Position numbers and translations under genes: made by a program. Of a stretch of 64,000 bases of DNA, positions 8,281 through 17,139 are shown piece after piece. Origin of the DNA: VXOZ01 sp965220045 (lineage in GTDB: Bacteria; Chloroflexota; UBA11872; VXOZ01); contig OZ244803.1 in the NCBI GenBank assembly GCA_965220045.1, positions 372,001 to 436,000 of the forward strand, given 5' to 3'. A model generated the notes under the pieces. The model was given only the letters and a program-made list of their open reading frames with translations, ran no database searches and was not told the origin of the DNA. Position 1 is the first letter of the stretch, and each line of letters begins with the position of its first letter.

Positions 8281-8661
8281 CTACCCTCGGGCGAGGTGTG
8301 CGTCCAGTTTTTCGACGAGCTCATTTACACGTTGTATGCCGCGTTCGACGAAACTCTCTGTTTGCCAGCCTTCGTAGAAGTTCTGGTGAAGGGAGTTTGC
8401 CACGTGGAATAAATCGTACAAGTCTTCGTCGCCCGTCTCCCGTGAAATCCTCTTAATATTCTCAAAGAGTCGAGCGTGGGTACTGTGTTCCCAGCCCCTC
8501 TGCTCGGCAACGGCTTTCACGGCTTGCGCAGCCGCGCCCCAGGCTTTTTCTGAAGCCTGCAGTATGTCGCCTCTGTCAAACTCCTCATGCGCTTGCGCGA
8601 GGAAGCGGCGGCTGGTCCTAATGTAGTAATCCGCGGACTTGCTTTTCCCATCGACGGCCAT
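8281..8661 (-). CDS. PaREP1/HEPN-family protein
   Basis: A 126-residue all-helical protein. The N-terminal ADYYIRTSRRFLAQAHEEFDRGDILQASEKAWGAAAQAVKAVAEQRGW is typical of PaREP1/PaREP8 HEPN-like domains, where E-K-x-W-G-A-A is conserved. The usual HEPN ribonuclease motif R-x4-6-H is not obvious, so catalysis is doubtful. HEPN proteins often pair with a nucleotidyltransferase (MNT) antitoxin, but none is next door; the neighbours are a methyltransferase-like gene and an NHL-repeat gene. Family assignment is fairly secure, role unknown. Confidence 0.75.
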   Translation of the reverse strand: MAVDGKSKSADYYIRTSRRFLAQAHEEFDRGDILQASEKAWGAAAQAVKAVAEQRGWEHSTHARLFENIKRISRETGDEDLYDLFHVANSLHQNFYEGWQTESFVERGIQRVNELVEKLDAHLARG

Positions 8662-8822
8662 GGTAGTCTCCCGGTGCTCCGCACTCTGGCCCTTTCAGTA
8701 TAGCAGGAAACCGCGGAGATAGTTACAACTAAGAGAAGTGTTACCAATAGTGGAATAGCAAGCGGAGAGGTTACGAATTAAGGCAAGCCCCGAATTCTGA
8801 GAACGCTACCGGCAGCCGCGGT

Positions 8823-10028
8823 TCACAGAAAGAGATTGGGCGTGGGTTCGGTATCGGCGCTGGACCAGACCTTACGGATGCGGTGGTTGTACGTATCGGC
8901 GATGTAGAGATTGCCGGCGATGTCCACCGCCACGCTGAGCGGGTAGTGGAGCGCGGCGAAACCGGCTCCCCACCCGTCACCGCCGTAGCCGAACTGGTCG
9001 TTGCCGGCGACGGTGGAGATTGTGCCGTCGGGACCTACTTTGCGCACGCGGTGGTTGAAGGTGTCGGCGATATAGACGTTGCCCTGGAGGTCTACGGCAA
9101 TGCCGTAGGGCGCACGCAGACTTGCCTGGGTGGCAGCGCCGCGATCGCCGTTGAAGCCAGAGCTACCGGTGCCTGCAACCGTTGTAATGGCGCCGTCCAC
9201 ATCCACCATGCGGATGCGCCGGTTCTCCCGATCGACGATGTAGAGCGCGCCCTCCAGAGAGACGGCTACGTCGCGAGGGCTATTCAGACGGGCAAGCACC
9301 GCCGGCCCGCCGTCGCCATTGAAGCCGGCCGCACCCGTGCCTGCCACCGTAGTAATCGTGCCGTCTGTTGCCAGCGTGCGCACGCGATGATTGCGTGTGT
9401 CGGCGATGTAGAGTGTGCCGTCACCGGCCACGGCAATCCCGGTGGGATACGAGAGCATCGCCGCCGTGCCGGGACCGCCGTCTCCGCCAAAGCCGGAGTT
9501 GCCGGTGCCCGCAATGGTACTGATGATGCCGTCGGTCGAGACTTTGCGAATGCGATGATTGTACGTATCGGCAATGTAGAGATTGCCCGCTCCGTCAACC
9601 GCTACACCTAGCGGTGAACGCAGTTGCGCGTCGCGTGCTTGGGCCCCGTCGCCGTCCGCCCCTGCCTGGCCGGTGCCCGCGAACGCCGTAATGACGCCAT
9701 CCGGGGCGATCTTGCGCACGCGGTGGTTGAACGCATCAGCCACATACACATTGCCGGACGTATCAATGGCGATGCTTGCCGGCGTATTGAGGGTAGCCTG
9801 CGTAGCGGGGCCGCCGTCGCCGCTGCCGCTCGCGATGCCGTTACCCCCGATGGTCGTAATGATGCTGTGCCGGGTAACTTCCGATGCGCTGTGTGCCTGC
9901 TGGGCAGCAGCCGCGTGAAGTGTGGGTAGACCGATGCTGAGCAGCGCAAGCGCTAGGCAGGAAACGGTAGCAAGCGAGCGCAGATATAGTAGGGAGTGCA
10001 ATACGGTGAGGTTGGTTTGACGAAACAT
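8823..10028 (-). CDS. Exported NHL-repeat protein (six repeats)
   Basis: A 401-residue protein with an N-terminal signal peptide (hydrophobic stretch to about residue 38, cleavage likely near HAAAA). Six NHL repeats follow, each ending in a form of LYIADTYNHRIRK and alternating with TTVAGTG-GFNGDGG strands, so a six-bladed propeller is expected. Repeat 4 is the most divergent (LYIVDRENRRIRM). NHL propellers generally bind proteins, RNA or carbohydrate; no catalytic residues are evident. It is divergent to the VWA/TolB gene at 10147, with about 120 bases of shared upstream region. Probably extracellular. Confidence 0.88.
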   Translation of the reverse strand: MFRQTNLTVLHSLLYLRSLATVSCLALALLSIGLPTLHAAAAQQAHSASEVTRHSIITTIGGNGIASGSGDGGPATQATLNTPASIAIDTSGNVYVADAFNHRVRKIAPDGVITAFAGTGQAGADGDGAQARDAQLRSPLGVAVDGAGNLYIADTYNHRIRKVSTDGIISTIAGTGNSGFGGDGGPGTAAMLSYPTGIAVAGDGTLYIADTRNHRVRTLATDGTITTVAGTGAAGFNGDGGPAVLARLNSPRDVAVSLEGALYIVDRENRRIRMVDVDGAITTVAGTGSSGFNGDRGAATQASLRAPYGIAVDLQGNVYIADTFNHRVRKVGPDGTISTVAGNDQFGYGGDGWGAGFAALHYPLSVAVDIAGNLYIADTYNHRIRKVWSSADTEPTPNLFL

Positions 10029-10146
10029 GAACTTTCGGCAAATACTGTGTTGAGGACTCTCACGGCTTGTTGCTTACGCTGTCTCATTATACGCCATGGG
10101 ATTGAGGCGGCACGGATTGTTGGCTCTCGCAGGGTGGTACCTATCG

Positions 10147-12600
10147 ATGATTAAGCGTTGCGCCGTCGCCGTTTTGCTGGGCTGTCTGTGCCTGGCGTTG
10201 GCGGCGTGCGGGGAAGATGAGCCGGCTACGCCCATAACCGTCAGAGCGACGGTGCCCGCCGAGACTCCGCAGCCGACGCCAACTGTCGCGCCCACGGCCA
10301 CGGCCGTCATGCCCACGCCAACGAGCGAGCCCACCGCGCTACCCGCGACGCCGGAGGTCACCCCGACTGCCGCTTCGTCGCCAAGCCCGGTGCCAACAGC
10401 GGCGCCCTCACCCACGCCGCCGCCGGCAACCACGCCGGCTCCGGAGACTGCTGCGGTTGCTACACCCACGCCCGCGACCACTCCTGCACCGTCCGAGGAT
10501 GCCGCGCTTGAGTTCGCCGGTGTCCGTGTATTGCTCAGCGAACCCAGCCAGGTGCAGGCAATCTTCTCTCTCCGCGACCAAGACGGCAGTCCTATTATTT
10601 TGCCGGGACTTGAAGTCCAGCGTGCTACGCGCATTTTCGAGCGCGGTGACGGCGAAGAGGAGTGGGAAGAACTGGATTACACCGAGACGAATTTCTTCGT
10701 GCATTCAGCCGAGCGGTTTGCGCTGGAGGTGGTGTTTGTCCTCGATTTCACGCGCAGCATGACCACGTGGCAGCTACCCGACGGGACTGCGGGCAGCACA
10801 CTCATGCGCCATGCGCTCGAACGTGCCGTGGATCGCCTGGCGGTGGCCCATCGCGTAGGGGTAGTGGCGTTCCACGACCGCAATGCGGAGCCGGTGATTC
10901 TGGCCTTTCCCACGACGGACCGGGACTTCATTCGAGCGGAGGTTTTGCGGTTTGCGGAATCCGGTTTTGACTCCGGATCCAGCCGCCTCTGGGATGCCGT
11001 CGCCCGCGGGTTCGATCTGTTTGCCATGGGGGACGGCCCGACGAGCGACGTGACCCGCGCCCTCGTCTTTCTCTCGGACGGCAGAGACACCAGCAGCCTG
11101 CAAACGCAGGAAGACGTGATACTGCTGGCACAGGAGAAGGGCGTGCAACTCTACGCCCTGGGGCTTGGCGACGTGTATCAGGAATCAGCGCTCCGCGCCC
11201 TGGCAACGGCCACCAATGGCGCCTATTACGCGGTCGCTGAGCTGGGGCAGCTTGAAGGGCAATTCACTGCGCTCGTGAGTGATTTTGCCGGTCAGTACAA
11301 GCTCAGCTACACCACGCTCCGGCGCAGCGGCGCGTATGCGGTGCGGATTGAGACCAATTTGAACGGTACCACTGGCGTGTATGCCAGTGCGTTGCTGCCA
11401 TTCGGCGAAATCTACAGTCCGGACACCGTGGGCCGAATCGCGGTTGATCCGCCCACGGTGGATGCGGCAAAGCAGACCGCTTCAACGTTCGTGCGCGCGC
11501 TGCATGTGCCACGCAACATTCAGCATATTCGCTTCACGCTACCCATCGATAGACCTGCCACGGTTTCGCTGGTCTCAGCGGATGAGGGCGGGCTGCTGGA
11601 GGGGTGGGAACTTTCGCAGCCGGATGCCGCGGGTTATTGGTCCGCTACCGGGACGACACCGCTTCCCTTCGGCAACTTCGGCCTGCTTTTCAAAGTGGTT
11701 GTGTCCGACGTGGCCGCTGAGGAGATGGCTATCCCCATCGTCTTCGACAACAGCGGGTATGTCGGCAATAAGCAGTTCATCGTTGTCTCCGGGAGTGAGG
11801 AGGAGCGACTGGCGCAGATCGCGTTTGCCAGTTTGCGTGACGAGAACTGGGAAATCTACGTGATGAACGCCGATGGCAGCGGCCTGGCGCGTCTGACGGA
11901 TGATCCCGCCAACGACGTGGACCCCACCTGGTCGCCGGACGCCCGCCGCATTGCGTTCGCGAGCAACCGCGCCGGGAATTTTGACATCTACGTGATGAAT
12001 GCCGACGGCAGCGGGGTTACGCAACTCACGGACGATCCCGGAGACGACTTGGCTCCCCGCTGGTCGCCCGACGGCCGCAAGCTGGCGTTTACCAGTGAGC
12101 GAGAGAACAACGTGGATGTCTATGTCATGAATGCCGACGGCAGCGGGCAAACCAGGCTCACGTTCGAGCGAGGGCGCGAACTCTCCCCATCCTGGTCGCC
12201 CGACGGGCTCAGGATTGCGTATACGAGCGACCGCGACCGGAACTTCGACATCTACGTGATGAGTGCAGACGGCAGCGTGCACACGAAGCTGACGAGCGAC
12301 CGGGCCGCGGATACGGCCCCGGCGTGGTCGCCCGATGGGCACAAACTGGCTTTCACGAGCAAACGTGATGGGAACTGGGAAATATACGTAATCAATGCCG
12401 ACGGCACCGGGTTGAACCGGTTGACGACCCATCCGGCCGACGACTTTGGCGCCGCGTGGTCTGCGGACGGTGAAAACCTGGCCTTCTACAGCATCCGCAA
12501 TCTGAACTATGAGATTTACATAATGGATGTGGCTGATGGGAGCATCAGGCGTCTCACCGACAATCCTGCTCTGGACGCCGATCCGGCGTGGTCGCCGTAG
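10147..12600 (+). CDS. Lipoprotein with VWA domain and six TolB-type (PD40) repeats
   Basis: An 817-residue surface lipoprotein. Signal peptide with lipobox ALAAC, a Pro/Thr linker of about 100 residues, then a VWA domain starting VVFVLDFTRSM (MIDAS pattern with Thr in place of the first Ser) and continuing VVAFHDR, LVFLSDGRDTSS and YALGLGD. A middle beta-rich region precedes six repeats of the form IAFxSxRxxNxxIYVMNADGS...LTDDP...WSPDG, a TolB-like propeller. I chose ATG 10147 (MIKRCAVAV) because it starts the signal peptide; the frame is open from 10096. VWA plus propeller suggests metal-dependent protein binding outside the cell. Confidence 0.85.
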   Translation: MIKRCAVAVLLGCLCLALAACGEDEPATPITVRATVPAETPQPTPTVAPTATAVMPTPTSEPTALPATPEVTPTAASSPSPVPTAAPSPTPPPATTPAPETAAVATPTPATTPAPSEDAALEFAGVRVLLSEPSQVQAIFSLRDQDGSPIILPGLEVQRATRIFERGDGEEEWEELDYTETNFFVHSAERFALEVVFVLDFTRSMTTWQLPDGTAGSTLMRHALERAVDRLAVAHRVGVVAFHDRNAEPVILAFPTTDRDFIRAEVLRFAESGFDSGSSRLWDAVARGFDLFAMGDGPTSDVTRALVFLSDGRDTSSLQTQEDVILLAQEKGVQLYALGLGDVYQESALRALATATNGAYYAVAELGQLEGQFTALVSDFAGQYKLSYTTLRRSGAYAVRIETNLNGTTGVYASALLPFGEIYSPDTVGRIAVDPPTVDAAKQTASTFVRALHVPRNIQHIRFTLPIDRPATVSLVSADEGGLLEGWELSQPDAAGYWSATGTTPLPFGNFGLLFKVVVSDVAAEEMAIPIVFDNSGYVGNKQFIVVSGSEEERLAQIAFASLRDENWEIYVMNADGSGLARLTDDPANDVDPTWSPDARRIAFASNRAGNFDIYVMNADGSGVTQLTDDPGDDLAPRWSPDGRKLAFTSERENNVDVYVMNADGSGQTRLTFERGRELSPSWSPDGLRIAYTSDRDRNFDIYVMSADGSVHTKLTSDRAADTAPAWSPDGHKLAFTSKRDGNWEIYVINADGTGLNRLTTHPADDFGAAWSADGENLAFYSIRNLNYEIYIMDVADGSIRRLTDNPALDADPAWSP

Positions 12601-12690
12601 CAGTTGCCGGCAAAGAAACGCGTAAAGATGGCGTTATGCCTGAGCTGGGACGAGACGCAATTCTTTTGCGTATTGGTGGTGACTGGGCCC

Positions 12691-12715
12691 GTCATTCCCG
12701 CGAAAGCGGGAATCC
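12691..12715. repeat. Short palindromic dispersed repeat (ATTCCCG family)
   Basis: Hairpin with arms ATTCCCGC and GCGGGAAT around a GAAA centre, flanked by GTC and CCATCTT. Closely related hairpins recur at 16868, 16969, 53149, 53494, 53688 and 53750, always between genes. It sits between the stops of the VWA gene and the pentapeptide gene and may help end transcription. Confidence 0.75.
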
Positions 12716-12786
12716 ATCTTTACTTTGCACTCTGCGACTCTCAACTTGAAGGAGAGTTGACCTGCGACTCTTGGGATTCTGCAAGG

Positions 12787-14271
12787 CTAACGTCTTAGGC
12801 GGCGACGGATTGCGAGGCCAATCAGGAAGATTAGCAGTGGACCGACTATAAACTGAACTGTCTGGACAAGAAGTCCAACTACGTGAGTTGGGGTAGCACT
12901 TACACCACGCAAGAGTGCAGACACACTGACGCTATAAAGGAGCGCTTGAACGTAAATGTTGATAGTGTCTACCCAGAATGCTAGAGAAGATTCCAAATTG
13001 CTTCCCCATCGAATTGCCGAACTGTCACCCTCCAATTGCAGTCCTGTCATAGAATACAAAGTGGCTGCGGTCAGATTCAGTACGATGAAACAAACTAGCG
13101 GGCGAAGCCACCTTTGGCCGTATCGCGAGAGTAGCCAGTAGACTGCCTCAATCGAAAGCAACCTGCATTCCCATGTGTCTTTCGCTAAACGCCGCATTTC
13201 CATCTCGCCCTCGTGAAAGTCACCTGCTACCAGGTAGTTGCGGCGATCTTCAAAGTGCTTCTTGAATGCACGGCAGGTTTCCTCGACTGCGGCGTACTTA
13301 ACAAAAGGCTGAGGCTGTGCAGATTGAACATCTAGCCCACTGTTATTGGCGGCATTTATTGGCTTATTTCCCTTCTTTCTATTGATCTCACGCTCTGCCA
13401 TCTTTTCCCAGGGGTCCACTTTTCCGCGCAACTCAAGTTCATCATAGAGCACATAACTCCGACCAGATTCAGTGTTCCACATGCAGTCGTAGAAACTCGC
13501 TTGATCAAGGTTGTAGCATTGGTTAAAGGATGCTTTAGTTAGGTCCGCTTCTCTGAAAAGAAGGTGCTTCAAATCAACACCTTCAAAGAAAACTACATTC
13601 GGTGCCTTTCTTACTACATCTGTGTCGGACCTGTTGTCCATGTGCTTGAAGTAACCAAATGTCGAAATTCCCATGAACTGTGTTTCAATAAAGCTTGCCG
13701 CAGAAAAGTCAGTATTGTGAAAGTGAGCATCCCCTTCAAAAATCGCGCCAGTCACGTCTACTATTGCTTTGGAGATTCCAGCGAACCACGCCTCTCCCTT
13801 GAAGTGAGTTGAGACTAAACCAATGCAGGCATCAAGGGTTGTTTCATTGAACCAAGCGGTGCCAGTGAACTCCGCACCGATGAAGTCGACATCCGCCTTA
13901 AATCTAGAACCCCTAAAGTTTGCTCCTTCATGGAATGTCGCGTATTGGAAGTTGGTTTTCCCAGAGAAGGTCATATCTTGAAAGTCGGCAGTTCCACAAA
14001 AACGTGAAAAGGCGAAATCTGCGTCATGGAAGTCAATTGTGGGAAAAGTAAACCTTCTTGGAAAGATGAAACCTATAAAACATTGCTGAAGCTGTAACTT
14101 GAGTTGTTCTCGGAACATCTCGTGGTCCTTGTCAGGATTGGGGTTGTGGAAGATACAGTATCCTTCACCAGACCACTCCGGTTTCGGACAAGTATAGCCT
14201 TCCAATTCCCTCCTAACCGGCAGACCAAACCTTGACTGAACATACCTGCAGGGCCGAAGCTCGACTTTCAT
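12787..14271 (-). CDS. Pentapeptide-repeat protein with C-terminal membrane domain
   Basis: A 494-residue protein. The N-terminus carries Cys and His in CRYVQ, YTCPK and YCIFHNP, a small zinc-ribbon-like head. Residues from about 75 to 290 contain many A(D/N/x)(L/F)xx-type pentapeptides (DADFAFSRFCGTADFQDMTF and on), forming a right-handed beta-helix. The C-terminal 120 residues hold about three hydrophobic helices and end IRRRLRR, reminiscent of two-helix pore domains. The gene is visibly richer in A/T than its neighbours, which suggests transfer. Head-helix-channel proteins of this type have no fixed role; an effector or sensor is possible. Confidence 0.75.
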   Translation of the reverse strand: MKVELRPCRYVQSRFGLPVRRELEGYTCPKPEWSGEGYCIFHNPNPDKDHEMFREQLKLQLQQCFIGFIFPRRFTFPTIDFHDADFAFSRFCGTADFQDMTFSGKTNFQYATFHEGANFRGSRFKADVDFIGAEFTGTAWFNETTLDACIGLVSTHFKGEAWFAGISKAIVDVTGAIFEGDAHFHNTDFSAASFIETQFMGISTFGYFKHMDNRSDTDVVRKAPNVVFFEGVDLKHLLFREADLTKASFNQCYNLDQASFYDCMWNTESGRSYVLYDELELRGKVDPWEKMAEREINRKKGNKPINAANNSGLDVQSAQPQPFVKYAAVEETCRAFKKHFEDRRNYLVAGDFHEGEMEMRRLAKDTWECRLLSIEAVYWLLSRYGQRWLRPLVCFIVLNLTAATLYSMTGLQLEGDSSAIRWGSNLESSLAFWVDTINIYVQALLYSVSVSALLRGVSATPTHVVGLLVQTVQFIVGPLLIFLIGLAIRRRLRR

Positions 14272-14380
14272 ATAGGCTACACTCCGTGATACCGTATACT
14301 GCGACTGTTTTGCATTTGGGAATTCCTATTCTCCCTCTAGGATAGGCTGAGCACAATCATACTAGGAAGAGGATGCACAA

Positions 14381-15544
14381 ATGCGATTTGCGAATCGGAT
14401 AGCCAAGTTGCCGCCGTACTTGTTTGCCGAGGTGGACCGGCGCATTGCCGCCAAGCGGCAGGAAGGAATGGATGTCATTTCCCTGGGCATCGGTGATCCC
14501 GATCTGCCCACGCCGCAGCACGTCATCGATGCGTTGGGTGCAGGCGCTGCCAAGCCATACACCCACCAATATCCGGAATACGAGGGACTGCCGGCCTTTC
14601 GCGAGGCGGTTGCGAACTGGTACGGGCAGCGGTTTGGCGTGAAGCTCGATCCGGAGACCCAGGTGGTCTCGCTCATAGGCTCCAAGGAGGGCATCGCCCA
14701 TTTCCCGGTAGCGGTGGTGGACCCCGGTGACGTGGTGCTGGCCACCGATCCCGGTTATCCGGTCTACCACACCGGCACGCTCTTTTCCGACGGTGAGACG
14801 TACTACGTGCCGCTGCGCGAGGAGAACGACTATCTGCCCGATCTCGGCGCCATACCCAGCGACGTGATCAAGCGGGCCAAGCTGCTCTGGATCTGCTATC
14901 CGAACAATCCCACGGCGGCGGTGGCGCCGCGCTCGTTCTTCGAGGAGTGCGTGGCGTTTGGCAAAGAGCACGACCTCATCATCGCCCACGACGCGGCCTA
15001 CACCGAAGTCTGCTTCGACGGCTACAAGCCGCTGAGCTTCCTGGAAGTGGACGGCGCCATGGACGTGGGCATCGAGTTTCACTCGCTCTCCAAGACCTAT
15101 AACATGACCGGCTGGCGCATCGGCATGGCGGTCGGCAACACCGACATCATCGAGGCGCTCGGCCGCGTGAAGACGAACATCGACTCCGGCATCTTCCGCG
15201 CCGTGCAGGAGGCCGGCGTCGTGGCCCTGAACGAGACGCCGCAGTCCTGGATCGACGAGCGCAACGCCATCTACCAGGAGCGCCGCGACCTCATCTTGGA
15301 CGCCCTGGAGGGTATGGGACTGAATGCACAGAAGCCCAAGGCCAGTCTCTACGTGTGGTCGCCGACGCCCCAGGGCATGTCCGCCATCGACTTCTCCGTG
15401 CGGCTGCTCGATGAGGCCGGTCTGGTCATAACACCCGGCGTGGGTTTCGGCGCAGCCGGCGAGGGCTACTTCCGCATCTCACTGGCTTGTCCCACCGACC
15501 GGCTGCAGGAGGCGATGGAACGGCTGGCGGCGGTGAAGGTCTGA
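14381..15544 (+). CDS. dapL: LL-diaminopimelate aminotransferase
   Basis: A PLP-dependent class I aminotransferase, 387 residues. DapL converts tetrahydrodipicolinate directly to LL-DAP with glutamate, bypassing the acylated intermediates. Typical motifs: LGIGDPDLPTP, HQYPEYEGLPAFREAV, SLIGSKEGIAHFP, DPGYPVYHTGTLF, CYPNNPTAA and the PLP lysine in SLSKTYNMTGWR. The match to DapL rather than aspartate transaminase rests on the GSKEG and YPEYEG stretches. GGAAGAGGA upstream is the ribosome site. With dapF and lysA, three of the last lysine steps lie in this window but in separate loci. Confidence 0.88.
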   Translation: MRFANRIAKLPPYLFAEVDRRIAAKRQEGMDVISLGIGDPDLPTPQHVIDALGAGAAKPYTHQYPEYEGLPAFREAVANWYGQRFGVKLDPETQVVSLIGSKEGIAHFPVAVVDPGDVVLATDPGYPVYHTGTLFSDGETYYVPLREENDYLPDLGAIPSDVIKRAKLLWICYPNNPTAAVAPRSFFEECVAFGKEHDLIIAHDAAYTEVCFDGYKPLSFLEVDGAMDVGIEFHSLSKTYNMTGWRIGMAVGNTDIIEALGRVKTNIDSGIFRAVQEAGVVALNETPQSWIDERNAIYQERRDLILDALEGMGLNAQKPKASLYVWSPTPQGMSAIDFSVRLLDEAGLVITPGVGFGAAGEGYFRISLACPTDRLQEAMERLAAVKV

Positions 15545-15667
15545 GCCGGCCCGGCGTCCTTTGGTGCATTGCGCCAAGAGGCGGGTGACAAGCCCCCGCG
15601 CCACATCCGCCAATGTCATTGCGGGAAATGACTGACGAAGAGTGTAGGCGCGGATTTCCGTGAGAGT

Positions 15668-15691
15668 AGGGGCACGATATATCGTGCCCCT
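15668..15691. repeat. Perfect 24-bp palindrome, GATATATC-centred family
   Basis: Arms AGGGGCACGATA and TATCGTGCCCCT meet at the centre with no loop. Three more copies, identical over at least 22 bp, are at 27989, 29579 and 51402, all between genes. This copy lies about 130 bases ahead of the Ldh2-type gene. Looser variants are near 22492 and 31317. Confidence 0.85.
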
Positions 15692-15824
15692 CCGTGTCAA
15701 GCCAGGACTGCAGGCCGGCATGTGTAGGACTGTAGAAGGTAATGCTCGAAGCCAATGACGGTGTCGATTTGGCAAGTGCCGCGTCGGGCCAGAGGGATAG
15801 AACATACGCACACAGGAGCGAGCG

Positions 15825-16805
15825 ATGAACACACCGCCGGAGACCTATGTTCGCGTCCAGTCTCCGCTGCTGGAGACATTCGTGAAGCGCTGCTTTCTCG
15901 CGGTTGGCATGTCCGATGAACACGCCGGGCAGATGGCTGGATGGCTGACGGCCAACGATCTGCGCGGCGTCTTCAGCCATGGCACGCGCCAGTCGGTGGC
16001 CTACGTTGGTCACTTCCAAAGGAAGGACCTCAACGTCACGCCCAACGTGTGGGTAGTGAGCGAGACGGCGGTTACGGCAACCGTGGACGGCGACGGCGGC
16101 CTGGGGTATTTTCCCTCGTATGCTGCGGCCAACCTGGCGGTGCAGAAGGCCAAGGAACACGGTGTCGCCAACGTGACCACGCGCAACCACGGGCACTTTG
16201 GCGCGGCGGGCCTGTGGTCTCGGATTATCGTCGGGGCGGATCTTGTGGCCTACGTGACCTCCGGCCATCAACTCCTGATGGAGCCCGGAGCGCCCCATCG
16301 CCATGCCGCCGGTGGCTCGCCCATGAGTTTCGCCGCGCCTGCCGGTGAGGAGCCGCCAATAATCGCTGATTTCGGCGCGGTGCACGATCTCTATGATGGC
16401 GAACCGCACGTTAAGGCTTTAGAGGTGCTGGCTCCCAGCGCCACGTATCGCAGCATCGGCCTCGGCTCGTTCTGCCAGATCCTGGGCGGGTTCCTGTGCG
16501 GCGTGCCTGCCGCGCCGGAGCGCGCGCAGCGGGAATGGCCCGGCGCGAACCAGGGCTCGTTCATGACCGCCCATGAAGTTAGCCACTACATGCCGCTGGA
16601 CGTATTCAAGCGCGAGGTGGACGACTACATCCGCCAGGTGCGCCAACTTGCGCCCATTACGAACCAGTCCGATACGGAAGTTGCCGGCGGCATGGAGGCG
16701 AAGCGGGAGCGGTTGTGGCGCGAAGAGGGCGTGCCGGTGGGACCGGCGCACGCGGAAGCTCTACGGGAATTGGGGCAAGGATTAGGAGTGCCTGCGCCGT
16801 TCTAG
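15825..16805 (+). CDS. Ldh2/malate-ureidoglycolate-type NAD(P)-dependent dehydrogenase
   Basis: A 326-residue member of the malate/L-lactate/ureidoglycolate/sulfolactate dehydrogenase family, which oxidises 2-hydroxyacids with a fold unlike Rossmann enzymes. Seen: the N-terminal LRGVFSHGTRQ (the conserved 'G-x-x-S-H-G' with catalytic His), DGDGGLGYF, AKEHGVANVTTRNHGHFGAAG with the second histidine set, and SPMSFAAPAG. ATG 15825 follows AGGAGCGAGCG. The segment after about residue 190 departs from the usual IDMATS region, so the substrate is open. Likely acts in peripheral hydroxyacid catabolism. Confidence 0.8.
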   Translation: MNTPPETYVRVQSPLLETFVKRCFLAVGMSDEHAGQMAGWLTANDLRGVFSHGTRQSVAYVGHFQRKDLNVTPNVWVVSETAVTATVDGDGGLGYFPSYAAANLAVQKAKEHGVANVTTRNHGHFGAAGLWSRIIVGADLVAYVTSGHQLLMEPGAPHRHAAGGSPMSFAAPAGEEPPIIADFGAVHDLYDGEPHVKALEVLAPSATYRSIGLGSFCQILGGFLCGVPAAPERAQREWPGANQGSFMTAHEVSHYMPLDVFKREVDDYIRQVRQLAPITNQSDTEVAGGMEAKRERLWREEGVPVGPAHAEALRELGQGLGVPAPF

Positions 16806-16867
16806 AGGCTACGTGAGCTTCTCCGTCACTCCGGCGGAAGCCGGAGTCCAAGGGGAGGCGGAGAGAA

Positions 16868-16996
16868 GATGGATTCCCGTTTTCACGGGAATGACAGAAA
16901 GAGATGTCCTCTCTTTGTAGCACGGGGCTTGCCCCCTGCTCGTAGAGCAATAGAGCAAACGAGGAGAAGATGGATTCCCGTTTTCACGGGAATGAC
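16868..16996. repeat. Two direct copies of the ATTCCCG palindrome
   Basis: Hairpins at 16868-16895 and 16969-16996, both with arms ATTCCCGT and ACGGGAAT around a TTTC centre and preceded by GAAGATGG. Between them is a GGGGCTTGCCCC-type fragment related to repeats at 53440 and 60382. This occupies most of the 334-base gap between the flanking genes. Confidence 0.75.
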
Positions 16997-17139
16997 GGAC
17001 TGAGCGCACTTTGCGATGTGCTCTCACGTTGGCTAATCCTCCTTCCTTATTCAAGATACATACTACAGCGCTGAATCTCTCTTGCTGCGGCCGGCTACCA
17101 AGCATTTGCACTTGGCCGGAAAGGAGAAAGTGTTCATTG

